Assembly: GCF_030369675.1 (NCBI RefSeq)
Contig: NZ_CP128477.1
Location: 3,986,501-4,050,500 of the forward strand
Reading direction: 5' to 3'
Length of the DNA stretch: 64,000 nucleotides
Source of the DNA: Peteryoungia algae
GTDB taxonomy: Bacteria; Pseudomonadota; Alphaproteobacteria; Rhizobiales; Rhizobiaceae
Part shown: positions 56,478-64,000 of the stretch, piece by piece
Layout: each line of letters opens with the position of its first letter
Numbering within the stretch: position 1 is the first letter of the stretch
Position numbers and translations under genes: made by a program
The notes under the pieces: generated by a model
Databases searched by the model: none
The model's input: only the letters and a program-made list of their open reading frames with translations
What the model was told of the DNA's origin: nothing

Positions 56478-57776
56478 TCAAACGCCGAGCTTGTCGCGCA
56501 AACCGTAGTACCAGGCACCGAGCGCCGTGAACGGCACGCGGAACATGCGGCCGCCCGGGAAGGGATAGGCCTGCAGCGACGACCAGACGTCGAAGCGGCT
56601 CATCTGGCCATGCACGGCCTCGCCCAGGATCTTGCCGAGCAGATGCGTGGTCGTCACCCCATGGCCGCTGTCGCCATGCGAGAAGTAGACCGTGTCGGAA
56701 AGCTTGCCCATATGCGGGATGCGCGTCAGCGTCAGTGCGAAATTGCCGCTCCAGGCAAAATCGATCTTGACGTCCTTCAGCTGCGGGAAGGTTTTCAGCA
56801 TGTTCGGCCGGATCACGCCGGTCAGGTTTTTCGGGTCCTGGCCGCCATAGCCGATGCCGCCGCCATAGAGCAGGCGGTTGTCGGCCGTTCGACGGTAATA
56901 ATCGAGGACGTAATTGGCATCCTCGACACAGTAATTCGCCGGCAACAGCTCCTCGATCATCTTTGCATCCAGCGGTTCGGTCGCCATGACCTGGCTGGAG
57001 ACCGGCATCATTTTCTCGGTCACCTTCGGCGCAATGCCGGCCATATAGGCATTGCCGCAGACCAGGATGTGCTTGGCCTTGACGATCCCGCCTTCAGTGC
57101 AGACGAAAGGCTGCGGGCCGGTGTCGAGATGCACGACCTTCGAGTTCTCGAAGATCTTCGCGCCCAGGCTTTCGGCTGCAGCCGCCTCGCCGAGCACGAG
57201 ATCGAGCGGATGCATATGGCCGCCGTGACGGTCGATCATGCCGCCGACATAACGGTCGGTCCTGGCATATTTCGCCACCTCCGGCTTGGACACCATTTCC
57301 AGACCGTCATGGCCATGCTTCATCCAGTGCGCCCGGACCTCCGCCATCTCCTTCACCTGCTTGTCGGTGAAAGCCGCGAAGAAGCCGCCCTCGACGAGAT
57401 CGCATTCGATCCCGTATTTGGCGACGCGCTCGCGAATGATCCGGCCACCTTCGAGCGACATCTCGCCCAGCCGATCCGCCCGGTCCTGACCATAGCGTTT
57501 GGCGATTGTTTCGAGATCGCGGCTATAGCCGTTTACGATCTGCCCGCCATTGCGGCCCGATGCACCGAAACCGATGCGATCGGCTTCGAGCACGATGACG
57601 GCATAGCCCTTTTCCGAAAGCTCGAGCGCTGCCGAGATGCCGGTAAAGCCGGCGCCGATGACGCAGACATCGGCCGTGTGTTCGCCGTCCAGCGACGGGC
57701 GCACGCGCTTGTCACGGGCAGAGGCCGCATAATAGGAGGCCGCATGGCCGGGATTGGGTCCGATCGACTTGTTCAT
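56478..57776 (-). CDS. puuB: Gamma-glutamylputrescine oxidase-like FAD enzyme (PuuB/OrdL)
   Basis: The 432-residue DAO-family flavoprotein has VCVIGAGFTGISAALELSEKGYAV at about residues 37-60 and the family phrase GRNGGQIVNGY. It ends with GDSGHGVTTTHLLGKILGEA, then FRVPFTALGAWYYGL, as in PuuB. The reaction oxidises gamma-glutamylputrescine to the aldehyde. GAGGTGATCCCC precedes ATG 57776. Ten bases separate it from the upstream PuuA-like gene. Confidence 0.88.
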   Translation of the reverse strand: MNKSIGPNPGHAASYYAASARDKRVRPSLDGEHTADVCVIGAGFTGISAALELSEKGYAVIVLEADRIGFGASGRNGGQIVNGYSRDLETIAKRYGQDRADRLGEMSLEGGRIIRERVAKYGIECDLVEGGFFAAFTDKQVKEMAEVRAHWMKHGHDGLEMVSKPEVAKYARTDRYVGGMIDRHGGHMHPLDLVLGEAAAAESLGAKIFENSKVVHLDTGPQPFVCTEGGIVKAKHILVCGNAYMAGIAPKVTEKMMPVSSQVMATEPLDAKMIEELLPANYCVEDANYVLDYYRRTADNRLLYGGGIGYGGQDPKNLTGVIRPNMLKTFPQLKDVKIDFAWSGNFALTLTRIPHMGKLSDTVYFSHGDSGHGVTTTHLLGKILGEAVHGQMSRFDVWSSLQAYPFPGGRMFRVPFTALGAWYYGLRDKLGV

Positions 57777-57786
57777 GGGGATCACC

Positions 57787-59145
57787 TCATACGGTCCGGA
57801 TATAGGCGTCGTATTCGACGTCGGTCACACGCAATGAAAACTCAGAGAGTTCCTGATATTTGCAGGCGGAATAGAGGCTTCTGTATTTAGGTCCAAGCGC
57901 CGCATAGGCGAAGCTCGACTTGGTGAAGCGCTGCAGCGCATAGTCCCAGTTCGTCGGCAGGGGTTCGTGATTCACCGCGTGTTCGTCACCGGTGATGGCA
58001 CCACCCGGCGAAAGCTTTTCCTTCATGCCGGCAAGTGCCGCAGAGAGGATCATCGCCAGGACGAGATAGGGATTTGTGTCGGAGCCAGCGACGCGATGCT
58101 CGATGCGGGTGGCCGGCCTGGAAGCGGTGATGACACGCACAGCCGCCGAGCGGTTGTCTATGCCCCAGGACGCATAGGTCGGAGCATGCTCGGACGGCCG
58201 CAGGCGGCGATAGGAATTCTGGTGCGGCGCAAAGATCGCCATGCTCTCGCCCATGTTTTCCAGAAGCCCGCCGACCGAGTGGAACAGCGCATCTGACGGT
58301 CCATCCTTGCCGACGTAGATGTTCTCGCCCTTGTCGTTCAGGATCGAGAAGTGCACATGCATGCCGCTGCCGGCCTGCATGCCATAGGGCTTGGCCATGA
58401 AAGTCGCATCGAGGTCGTTGGCGCGAGCGACGCCCTTGACGATGCGCTTGAGCAATACCGCATAGTCGGCGGCCGCCAGCGCATCCGGCACATGGTTGAG
58501 GTTGATTTCGTACTGGCCAGGGCCGTTTTCGCGCAGCGTTGTATCCGCGGGCACATTCTGCGCGCGTGCGGCGGTCGAAATGCCGTGGAAGACCTCTTCA
58601 AAGTCCTGCAGTTCGGAGATCGACAGCACCTGCGTCTGGCCTGTATGCCAGCGGCCGTCACGGGTGTTCGGCGGGCGCACCGGGTCGAGTGCCGACCGCA
58701 CCGGGTCGATCAGGTAAAATTCGAGTTCGGTCGCGACGACGGGCGTCAGCTTGGCCGCCTTGAAGCGATCGAGCACATGGCCGAGCACCTGGCGCGGGTC
58801 GGCATAGAAGCTCTCGCCTTCCTGGGTGTGCATCTGGAGGAGGACCTGCGCGGTGGGGCGCGAAAGCCAGGTGACGCGGGACAAAGTGCCGGGGACGGGA
58901 AAGCAGATGCCGTCGGGATCGCCGGTGCCTTCGGCAAGCCCTGCGGCGTTGACGTCGCGGCCCCAGACGTCGAGCGCATAAACCGAGCGCGGCATCGCCA
59001 TGCCCTTGGTCAAGACGTCGATGGCGCGCTCGCGCGGGATCCATTTGCCACGGGGCACGCCGTTCACGTCAATGACGAAGGCTTCAAGTACTTCAATATC
59101 GGGATTTGCCGCGAAGAATTCGCGGGCCTGTTCGGCCATGTCCAT
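57787..59145 (-). CDS. puuA: Gamma-glutamylputrescine synthetase-like (glutamine synthetase family)
   Basis: The 452-residue ligase has VNGVPRGKWIPRERA at about residues 28-42, ELEFYLIDPV (about 141-150), GSGMHVHFS (about 268) and the phosphate-binding NSYRRLRPSEHAP. It joins glutamate to putrescine. It heads the puuA-puuB-nitrilase operon, with 10 bp to puuB. It differs from the truncated paralogue at 1-673 and carries no N-terminal extension. Palindromic sites lie upstream at 59326-59356. Confidence 0.9.
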   Translation of the reverse strand: MDMAEQAREFFAANPDIEVLEAFVIDVNGVPRGKWIPRERAIDVLTKGMAMPRSVYALDVWGRDVNAAGLAEGTGDPDGICFPVPGTLSRVTWLSRPTAQVLLQMHTQEGESFYADPRQVLGHVLDRFKAAKLTPVVATELEFYLIDPVRSALDPVRPPNTRDGRWHTGQTQVLSISELQDFEEVFHGISTAARAQNVPADTTLRENGPGQYEINLNHVPDALAAADYAVLLKRIVKGVARANDLDATFMAKPYGMQAGSGMHVHFSILNDKGENIYVGKDGPSDALFHSVGGLLENMGESMAIFAPHQNSYRRLRPSEHAPTYASWGIDNRSAAVRVITASRPATRIEHRVAGSDTNPYLVLAMILSAALAGMKEKLSPGGAITGDEHAVNHEPLPTNWDYALQRFTKSSFAYAALGPKYRSLYSACKYQELSEFSLRVTDVEYDAYIRTV

Positions 59146-59325
59146 GGGTCACCGTGTGCTGATGTCGTTCGGGTTCGAAGCACGCTGTAAAGCGCGAGCA
59201 GATGCCTGTCCGCTAACGGTAGACACTTTTCGCGTTATGGATCAAACACCGGCGCATGCCACTGCCCGCTTCTTCCTGATCCCTCCGGCCGGCCGCATGC
59301 TGGCGATGCGTCTTGGTGTCCGACC

Positions 59326-59356
59326 TGTTTCCGTTGGGAAACAATTTGATCAAATT
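59326..59356. promoter_or_regulatory. Two adjacent palindromes upstream of puuA
   Basis: TGTTTCC-GTTG-GGAAACA (59326-59343) is perfect over 18 bp and immediately precedes AATTTGATCAAATT (59343-59356), perfect over 14 bp. The first repeats the GTTTCC-N4-GGAAAC core of the site at 55159. They lie 181-211 bp upstream of the puuA start, between puuA and the convergent end of the dadA-like gene. Confidence 0.5.
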
Positions 59357-59381
59357 AAGAGCTCTGACTACCACCCCGGCG

Positions 59382-59415
59382 TCAAAAAGGCCAGCCCCCT
59401 GCGAAGGGGGCTGGC
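59382..59415 (-). terminator. Rho-independent terminator of the DadA-like gene
   Basis: On the minus strand GCCAGCCCCC / GGGGGCTGGC, a 10-bp perfect stem with a 6-nt loop, then TTTTTGAC. It begins 14 bp after the stop. Confidence 0.88.
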
Positions 59416-59428
59416 GAGAATTCGACGG

Positions 59429-60682
59429 TCATGCCCGGAAACGCTGAGGACCCCAGGCACTTGTATCGATGAATGTCTTCTCCCCATCCATCATTTCCGC
59501 GATCAGACGACCCGTGACCGGACCGAGCGTCAGGCCGTGATGGGCATGGCCGAAGGCGAACCACATGCCCTCATGACGCGGCGCCTTGCCGATGACCGGC
59601 ATCATGTCGGGCGTGCAGGGACGCGCGCCCATCCAGGGCTCGGCGTCGAGACGTTCGGCGAGCGGGAAGATCTCGCGTGCCACCTTCTCCGCCCGCGCCA
59701 GCTGGACCGGTGACTTCGGCGCATCGCGATTTGCGAACTCCGCGCCGGTCGTCAGGCGAATGCCCTTTGCCATCGGCGCGAGGAAATAGCCGCGCTCGGC
59801 ATCCATCGTCCAGTTGTTGAGAACGGCATCGCCTTCTGGCGCATAATGCATGTGATAGCCGCGCTTGACGCCGAGCAGGAAGCGGTAGCCGAACTTGCGG
59901 GTGACCTCTTCCGACCAGGGACCGAGCGCGAGCACCACATCGTCGCCTTCGACCGTGCCGTCATCGGTCTTCACCTTCCAGCCCTGACCGGAGGCTCCGG
60001 TTTCCAGGGTCGTTGCATCGCCCTTGACGAAGCGCCCGCCGAGGGACTGGAAATAGGTGAGATAGGCCTTGGTCAGGCCCTGCGGGTCGGTCACCGACCA
60101 CGGATCATTCCACTTCAACCCGCCGACGAAATCGCCGCGAATATGCGGCTCTTCCTTCGCCAGATCCTCGCGGCTCAAGGCCCGGTAGCTCACGCCGTAT
60201 TCGCGCGCCAGTCGCTCGGCTTCGGCCAGTTCCGCGTCGCGCTTGCCGGTGGTGCGGAAAATCTCCATCCAGCCGTCCTTGCGGATCAGGTTTTCGGCTT
60301 TGGCCGCCTGGATCAGGTCCTGGTGCTCGCTGATCGAGTTTTCGATCAGCGGTGCATAGGCCTTGGCGATCGCCTGATGGCGGCTCTTGTTCGAATGCCA
60401 CCAGTAGCGCGAGAGGAAGGGCACGAGCTTCATCATCGCGCTTGCATGATAATGCGCGTCGATGCGGTTGTTGAAGCCGTAGCGGATCAGCATGCCGAGT
60501 TGCTGCGGAAAGCCGTAGGGCACGACGCCCTCGCGCTGGATCAGGCCGGCATTGCCGAACGAGGTCTCCTCGCCGGCACTGCGGCGATCCACCAGCACCA
60601 CCGACCGCCCGCGACGGGCGAGATGGATGGCAGTGGAAACGCCGATGATACCGGCGCCGAGCACGATGGTGACCTTGGGCAT
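59429..60682 (-). CDS. D-amino-acid dehydrogenase-like FAD oxidoreductase (DadA family)
   Basis: The 417-residue DAO-family protein begins VTIVLGAGIIGVSTAIHLARRG and has RRSAGEETSFGNAGLI, as in DadA-type enzymes. The C-terminal GHAHHGLTLGPVTGRL fits. It probably deaminates D-amino acids or hydroxyproline-type substrates to 2-oxo acids. The ATG at 60682 is used; the frame upstream of it has no ribosome-binding site and lacks homology. It is the only gene in its unit, next to the Puu operon. Confidence 0.85.
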   Translation of the reverse strand: MPKVTIVLGAGIIGVSTAIHLARRGRSVVLVDRRSAGEETSFGNAGLIQREGVVPYGFPQQLGMLIRYGFNNRIDAHYHASAMMKLVPFLSRYWWHSNKSRHQAIAKAYAPLIENSISEHQDLIQAAKAENLIRKDGWMEIFRTTGKRDAELAEAERLAREYGVSYRALSREDLAKEEPHIRGDFVGGLKWNDPWSVTDPQGLTKAYLTYFQSLGGRFVKGDATTLETGASGQGWKVKTDDGTVEGDDVVLALGPWSEEVTRKFGYRFLLGVKRGYHMHYAPEGDAVLNNWTMDAERGYFLAPMAKGIRLTTGAEFANRDAPKSPVQLARAEKVAREIFPLAERLDAEPWMGARPCTPDMMPVIGKAPRHEGMWFAFGHAHHGLTLGPVTGRLIAEMMDGEKTFIDTSAWGPQRFRA

Positions 60683-60824
60683 GGGAGTTGTATTTCCTGA
60701 CGGTGTGATTACGGGACAAGGATGCATTTCAGCCTGTTGCGGCGCAAACGAAAAATCGCCGCATTTGCCGCAATCCTCAAAATCCTTGGCAGATCCGAAT
60801 CATGCCATATCTCAGGTGGATGCA

Positions 60825-61211
60825 ATGTCCGCCAGCGAAGGGAACCCGATGCGCCTGCTCATTCTTGGCTGTGCCTGGCTGATGGTGGCGATCGGCGTCA
60901 TCGGTGTCTTCCTGCCGGTGCTCCCGACCACCCCGTTCATGATCCTTGCCGCCGCTCTCTTCGCGCGGTCCTCGCCGCGTTTCGAGCAATGGCTGATCGA
61001 CCATCCGCGCTATGGTCAGCCTCTCCTCGACTGGCGCAGGGAAGGTGCGATCGCGCAAAGGGCAAAGCTCGCCTCGGTCTCGCTGATGACGCTGAGCTAC
61101 GGGATCGTGCTGTTTTTCGGACCGCCGCAGCTTTGGCTCAAGCTGTTGATCGGCGTGATCCTCCTTGTCTGTGCAGTCTTCGTACTTACACGGCCCGCGC
61201 CAGGTCGGTGA
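60825..61211 (+). CDS. YbaN/DUF454 inner-membrane protein
   Basis: The protein (128 residues from ATG 60825, or 120 from ATG 60849) has the family signature GVFLPVLPTTPFMILAAALFARSSPRF and about three helices. The end (VLTRPAPGR) is short. AGGTGG precedes the first ATG and AAGGGA the second; the second begins MRLLILG, nearer the usual family start. Function unknown. Its 3' end overlaps the next gene, on the opposite strand, by 26 bp. Confidence 0.8.
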   Translation: MSASEGNPMRLLILGCAWLMVAIGVIGVFLPVLPTTPFMILAAALFARSSPRFEQWLIDHPRYGQPLLDWRREGAIAQRAKLASVSLMTLSYGIVLFFGPPQLWLKLLIGVILLVCAVFVLTRPAPGR

Positions 61212-63999
61212 TGCCGGAAAGCTTGGGATCGGGCAACAGCGAGTGGGCTGCCGCCACTTCGAGGATCTGCCGCGCCGACTGCGGTCGCCCGAAAAGGTAG
61301 CCCTGTCCTTCCTCGCAGCCCATCGCGGCGAGCATTTCGCTCTGCAAGGCGTTCTCGATCCCCTCACATACGACCTTCAGCCCCAGGCCATGGGCAAGCG
61401 TGCTGACCGCCTGCACAATGGCCTGCGCAGATGGATCGCTCACCATGTCGCGAACAAAGGACTGGTCTATCTTCAGTTTGTCGAGCGGCAGATTCGAGAT
61501 GTAGCTGAGCGAGGAATAGCCGGTGCCGAAGTCGTCGAGCGCAATCGTCACGCCGAGCGCGTGCAGGGCACCCAGTTTCAGCAAGAGGTCGTCGGACCGT
61601 TCGAGGAAGATCGACTCGGTGATCTCGACATGCAGACGATGCGGTGCCAGCCCGCTCAGGGTCAGGGCTTGTCGAATGTCGGAAAGCACGTCGCCGCGCA
61701 GGAACTGCACCGGTGAGATGTTGACGGCGACGCTGACATGCGCGGGCCAGGACATGGCCGCGCGGCAGGCTTCCTTGAACATGTGCTGGCCGAGATCGCA
61801 GATGAAGCCGTTCGCTTCTGCGATGCCGATGAACTCGCCCGGCGAGATCATGCCGAGCGTCGGATGCTGCCAGCGCAAGAGCGCTTCTGCTCCGATCAGG
61901 CGCCCGGAGGCCAGCGCGACCTGCGGCTGATAGAGCAGGAAGAATTGTCCCTGATCGAGGGCGCCGCGCATTTCCGCTTCCAGCAGCCGCGAGCGGGTCC
62001 GGCGCAAGGCCGATGCCGGTTCATAGGCTCGAAAGCCACTGCCGCCGACGCGCTTGGCGTCGCTCAAGGCGAATTCCGCCGCTTCAATCCACTTGCCGGG
62101 ATCGCCCAGATCGGAGGAGCCACTGCAGGCGCCCACCCGCACGTTGATCTGGATTTTGATCCCGTCCACGCCGAAGGGTGTGTCGAAGAGGGCGAGCAAC
62201 TGTTCAGCAGTTTCCTCCAGCCCTTCGCGCGTCCTGGACCCCGGCGCCGCGAAACACAGGACATCGCCGGCGATGCGTGCGGCCAGCCCATTCATTCCCA
62301 GATTGCGGCGAAGTCGGGCTGCAACGGCCTGCAGGACGCTGTCGCCCTTCTCGCGTCCGAGTGTCTCGTTGAGATGGCTGAACCGATGAAGGTCAATGGC
62401 AAAGATTGTGAAATCGCCCCCGGTCTCGACCATGGCGTCGGTGAGGCCCCGCCGGTTGAGCAGTCCGGTCAGATCGTCGATCCGGCTCATTTCCTCAAGT
62501 TTGGCCGCGTAGAGCCGGCGCGCCGTGACGTCCCTCAGGGTCACGCAGACCACATGCGTTCCGACCGCCGAGAGACCCTGACCCCCGAGGCTCTCGAAGG
62601 GCGATATGGTGATCACCACATCGAGGTGCCGGTTCCGCGTCGGTGCGGACAGGTCGACTTCGAACTGGTCGCTATGCACCCGATGAGGCTCCGCCAGGTG
62701 CTTCGCTTCCAGCCGCAATACGCCGTCGAGAATGGCGTCGGGAACGAATTCCGCGAGATGCGTGCCGTGCGCGATCGGCTCGTCCAGCTCCAGCATCCGT
62801 GATGTCGTCTGGCTGGCGTCGAGGAGGGTAAGTTTCTGGTCGAGCACGATCACCGGATCGACGCTGTCATTGATCACCCGTTTGAGAACGCGCCGGATAT
62901 CGCGGTTCTCGGTGATCGCGATTTCGGCGAGCCAGCCGCTCAGGTCGATCTTCTCGGCCATCAACATGATCAGGCCGCAGGCGAGCATGATCCACAAGGT
63001 CGCCGTGTAAATCACCAGCGCTTCGTGTTTGTACAGGAGGAAGACCGCCGCCTCCGCGATCGCCAGAAGGGCGAATGACGCGGCGATCGGCACGGCAAGC
63101 GGGAGGCGACGCAGGGTGAGCGCATAGGCGATGATCAGCGCGGCCAGCAGAAGCGCGATCGGCTCGATGGGCACGGGCGTCAGCAGGCGGTCCTGCACCA
63201 GGGTTTCCGCAGCCAGCACATGCAGCATGGGGCCGCTTAGAATACCATAGACAGGTACAGCGAATTGGTCTTTGAGCTCCGTGGCATAGGCGCCGACGAC
63301 AATCGACCTGTCCCTGAGGCTCTCGCCTGTCACGGCACCGGACAGTACGTCGGCAACCGAATAGGTCGGCACCGTTTCGGGCCGGATGGAAAAGTCGATT
63401 TTCAGCCGGCCGGTGCGGGCATTGCTGTAGCCGGCAAGCACGGCGGGTGCGGATTGAGTGGGAATGCCGTCAATGATCTCCATGCCGGGGAAAGAACGCA
63501 TCAGCCCGTCCGGATCGAGCGACACATCGACAAGCGCCGGCCATGCGTGCTCGGCAAGGAGCGGGAGTGGTGCCGTCAGCGCCAGCGGATCGCCGGAGCG
63601 CGCACCGAACGGCTGGCGGAACATCGGCAGGATCACGCCGCCGCCGGCATCCGAGAGCGCCTGAGCGAGCCGCGCGTCGCCTTCCGGCCTCGACGGCGTG
63701 CTGAAATCGATATCGAGGAAGATGTCGCGGGCACCGGCACTGACCAGTTTGTCGACCAGCTCTGCATGCACCTCGCGGGGCCAAGGCCAGGTCCCGACCT
63801 GTGTCAGGCTCTTGGTGTCGATCGCAACGAAGGCGAAGTTGCCCGTCGCACTTCTCGGCGCCGTAGTGGCCCTGAAGTCCAGCAACTGGTTGTCGAGATG
63901 CCGAACGAAGGAAAGCGACGGGAGCGCGAACGGAAGCCCTATGATCAGAGCGATCATGGCGATGCGCAGGGAGATCAGAGAAGACAGGCTGCTGCGCAA
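61186..63999 (-). CDS. CHASE2-GGDEF-EAL c-di-GMP phosphodiesterase (start near window edge)
   Basis: The reading frame gives 937 residues to the window edge, with a possible TTG start at 63999; the true start may be outside. An N-terminal membrane helix precedes a CHASE2 sensor domain (FVAIDTKSLTQVGTWPWPRE), then about three helices, a PAS-like part, GGDEF and EAL domains. The GGDEF motif reads IAGDVLCF, so the G-G-D-E-F catalytic loop is lost. EAL (EALLRW), DDFGTGYSS and the lysine motif KIDQSFV are intact, so phosphodiesterase activity is likely. An extracellular or periplasmic signal would set its activity. Confidence 0.88.
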   Translation of the reverse strand: MRSSLSSLISLRIAMIALIIGLPFALPSLSFVRHLDNQLLDFRATTAPRSATGNFAFVAIDTKSLTQVGTWPWPREVHAELVDKLVSAGARDIFLDIDFSTPSRPEGDARLAQALSDAGGGVILPMFRQPFGARSGDPLALTAPLPLLAEHAWPALVDVSLDPDGLMRSFPGMEIIDGIPTQSAPAVLAGYSNARTGRLKIDFSIRPETVPTYSVADVLSGAVTGESLRDRSIVVGAYATELKDQFAVPVYGILSGPMLHVLAAETLVQDRLLTPVPIEPIALLLAALIIAYALTLRRLPLAVPIAASFALLAIAEAAVFLLYKHEALVIYTATLWIMLACGLIMLMAEKIDLSGWLAEIAITENRDIRRVLKRVINDSVDPVIVLDQKLTLLDASQTTSRMLELDEPIAHGTHLAEFVPDAILDGVLRLEAKHLAEPHRVHSDQFEVDLSAPTRNRHLDVVITISPFESLGGQGLSAVGTHVVCVTLRDVTARRLYAAKLEEMSRIDDLTGLLNRRGLTDAMVETGGDFTIFAIDLHRFSHLNETLGREKGDSVLQAVAARLRRNLGMNGLAARIAGDVLCFAAPGSRTREGLEETAEQLLALFDTPFGVDGIKIQINVRVGACSGSSDLGDPGKWIEAAEFALSDAKRVGGSGFRAYEPASALRRTRSRLLEAEMRGALDQGQFFLLYQPQVALASGRLIGAEALLRWQHPTLGMISPGEFIGIAEANGFICDLGQHMFKEACRAAMSWPAHVSVAVNISPVQFLRGDVLSDIRQALTLSGLAPHRLHVEITESIFLERSDDLLLKLGALHALGVTIALDDFGTGYSSLSYISNLPLDKLKIDQSFVRDMVSDPSAQAIVQAVSTLAHGLGLKVVCEGIENALQSEMLAAMGCEEGQGYLFGRPQSARQILEVAAAHSLLPDPKLSGITDLARAV

Positions 64000-64000
64000 T

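Overview
The window is about 64 kb of high-GC chromosome from an alphaproteobacterium, most likely a member of the Rhizobiaceae. The signs are a RirA-type iron regulator, a PdhS-type polar histidine kinase, a PhaR-like site before a phasin, the isocitrate lyase/short-chain acyl-CoA regulator pair, rhizobial flagellin signatures, and a tRNA-His without the extra G at position -1. The genus cannot be fixed from sequence reading alone.

Left flank (1-25.8 kb): a truncated glutamine-synthetase-family gene, an HI0933-type flavoprotein, a large chemotaxis receptor, aceA with a divergent regulator, the potFGHI polyamine importer, an AsmA protein, acetoacetyl-CoA synthetase, a two-domain iron-type ABC permease, a LysE exporter, a 1256-residue PAS histidine kinase, a phasin and tRNA-His. 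Storage-polymer and C2/acetoacetate metabolism recur (aceA, acsA, phasin), and so does polyamine use.

Mobile region (25,777-41,018): a 15.2-kb integrative element sits in the 3' half of tRNA-His. It is bounded by a perfect 54-bp direct repeat, with a tyrosine recombinase beside the right copy. Its centre is a tightly overlapping six-gene operon that starts with a MobV-type relaxase and contains a DotA/TraY homologue, followed by three small envelope proteins. No coupling protein or VirB4-type ATPase is present, so it looks mobilisable rather than self-transmissible. Cargo includes a run of very small proteins, a LuxR-type regulator, a complete divergent flagellin, a large HTH protein, a small membrane protein and a QxK-type nuclease-like protein. 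The relaxase/TraY operon and the flagellin/regulator pair are the most interesting features of the window.

Right flank (41-64 kb): a PilZ protein, ilvE, a HupE/UreJ-like protein, LysR and Rrf2 regulators, a thioredoxin-reductase-like protein, mmsA, a DUF898/M48 protease pair, an iron-binding protein divergent from rirA, a GMC oxidoreductase, gluconokinase, an SDR/HxlR divergent pair, and a polyamine-type catabolic operon (nitrilase, PuuB-like oxidase, PuuA-like ligase). It ends with a DadA-like dehydrogenase, a YbaN protein and a CHASE2-GGDEF-EAL protein cut by the window edge. The polyamine importer on the left and the PuuA/PuuB operon on the right probably serve the same nutrient. The iron-type binding protein and iron-type permease lie about 30 kb apart, with the mobile element between them.
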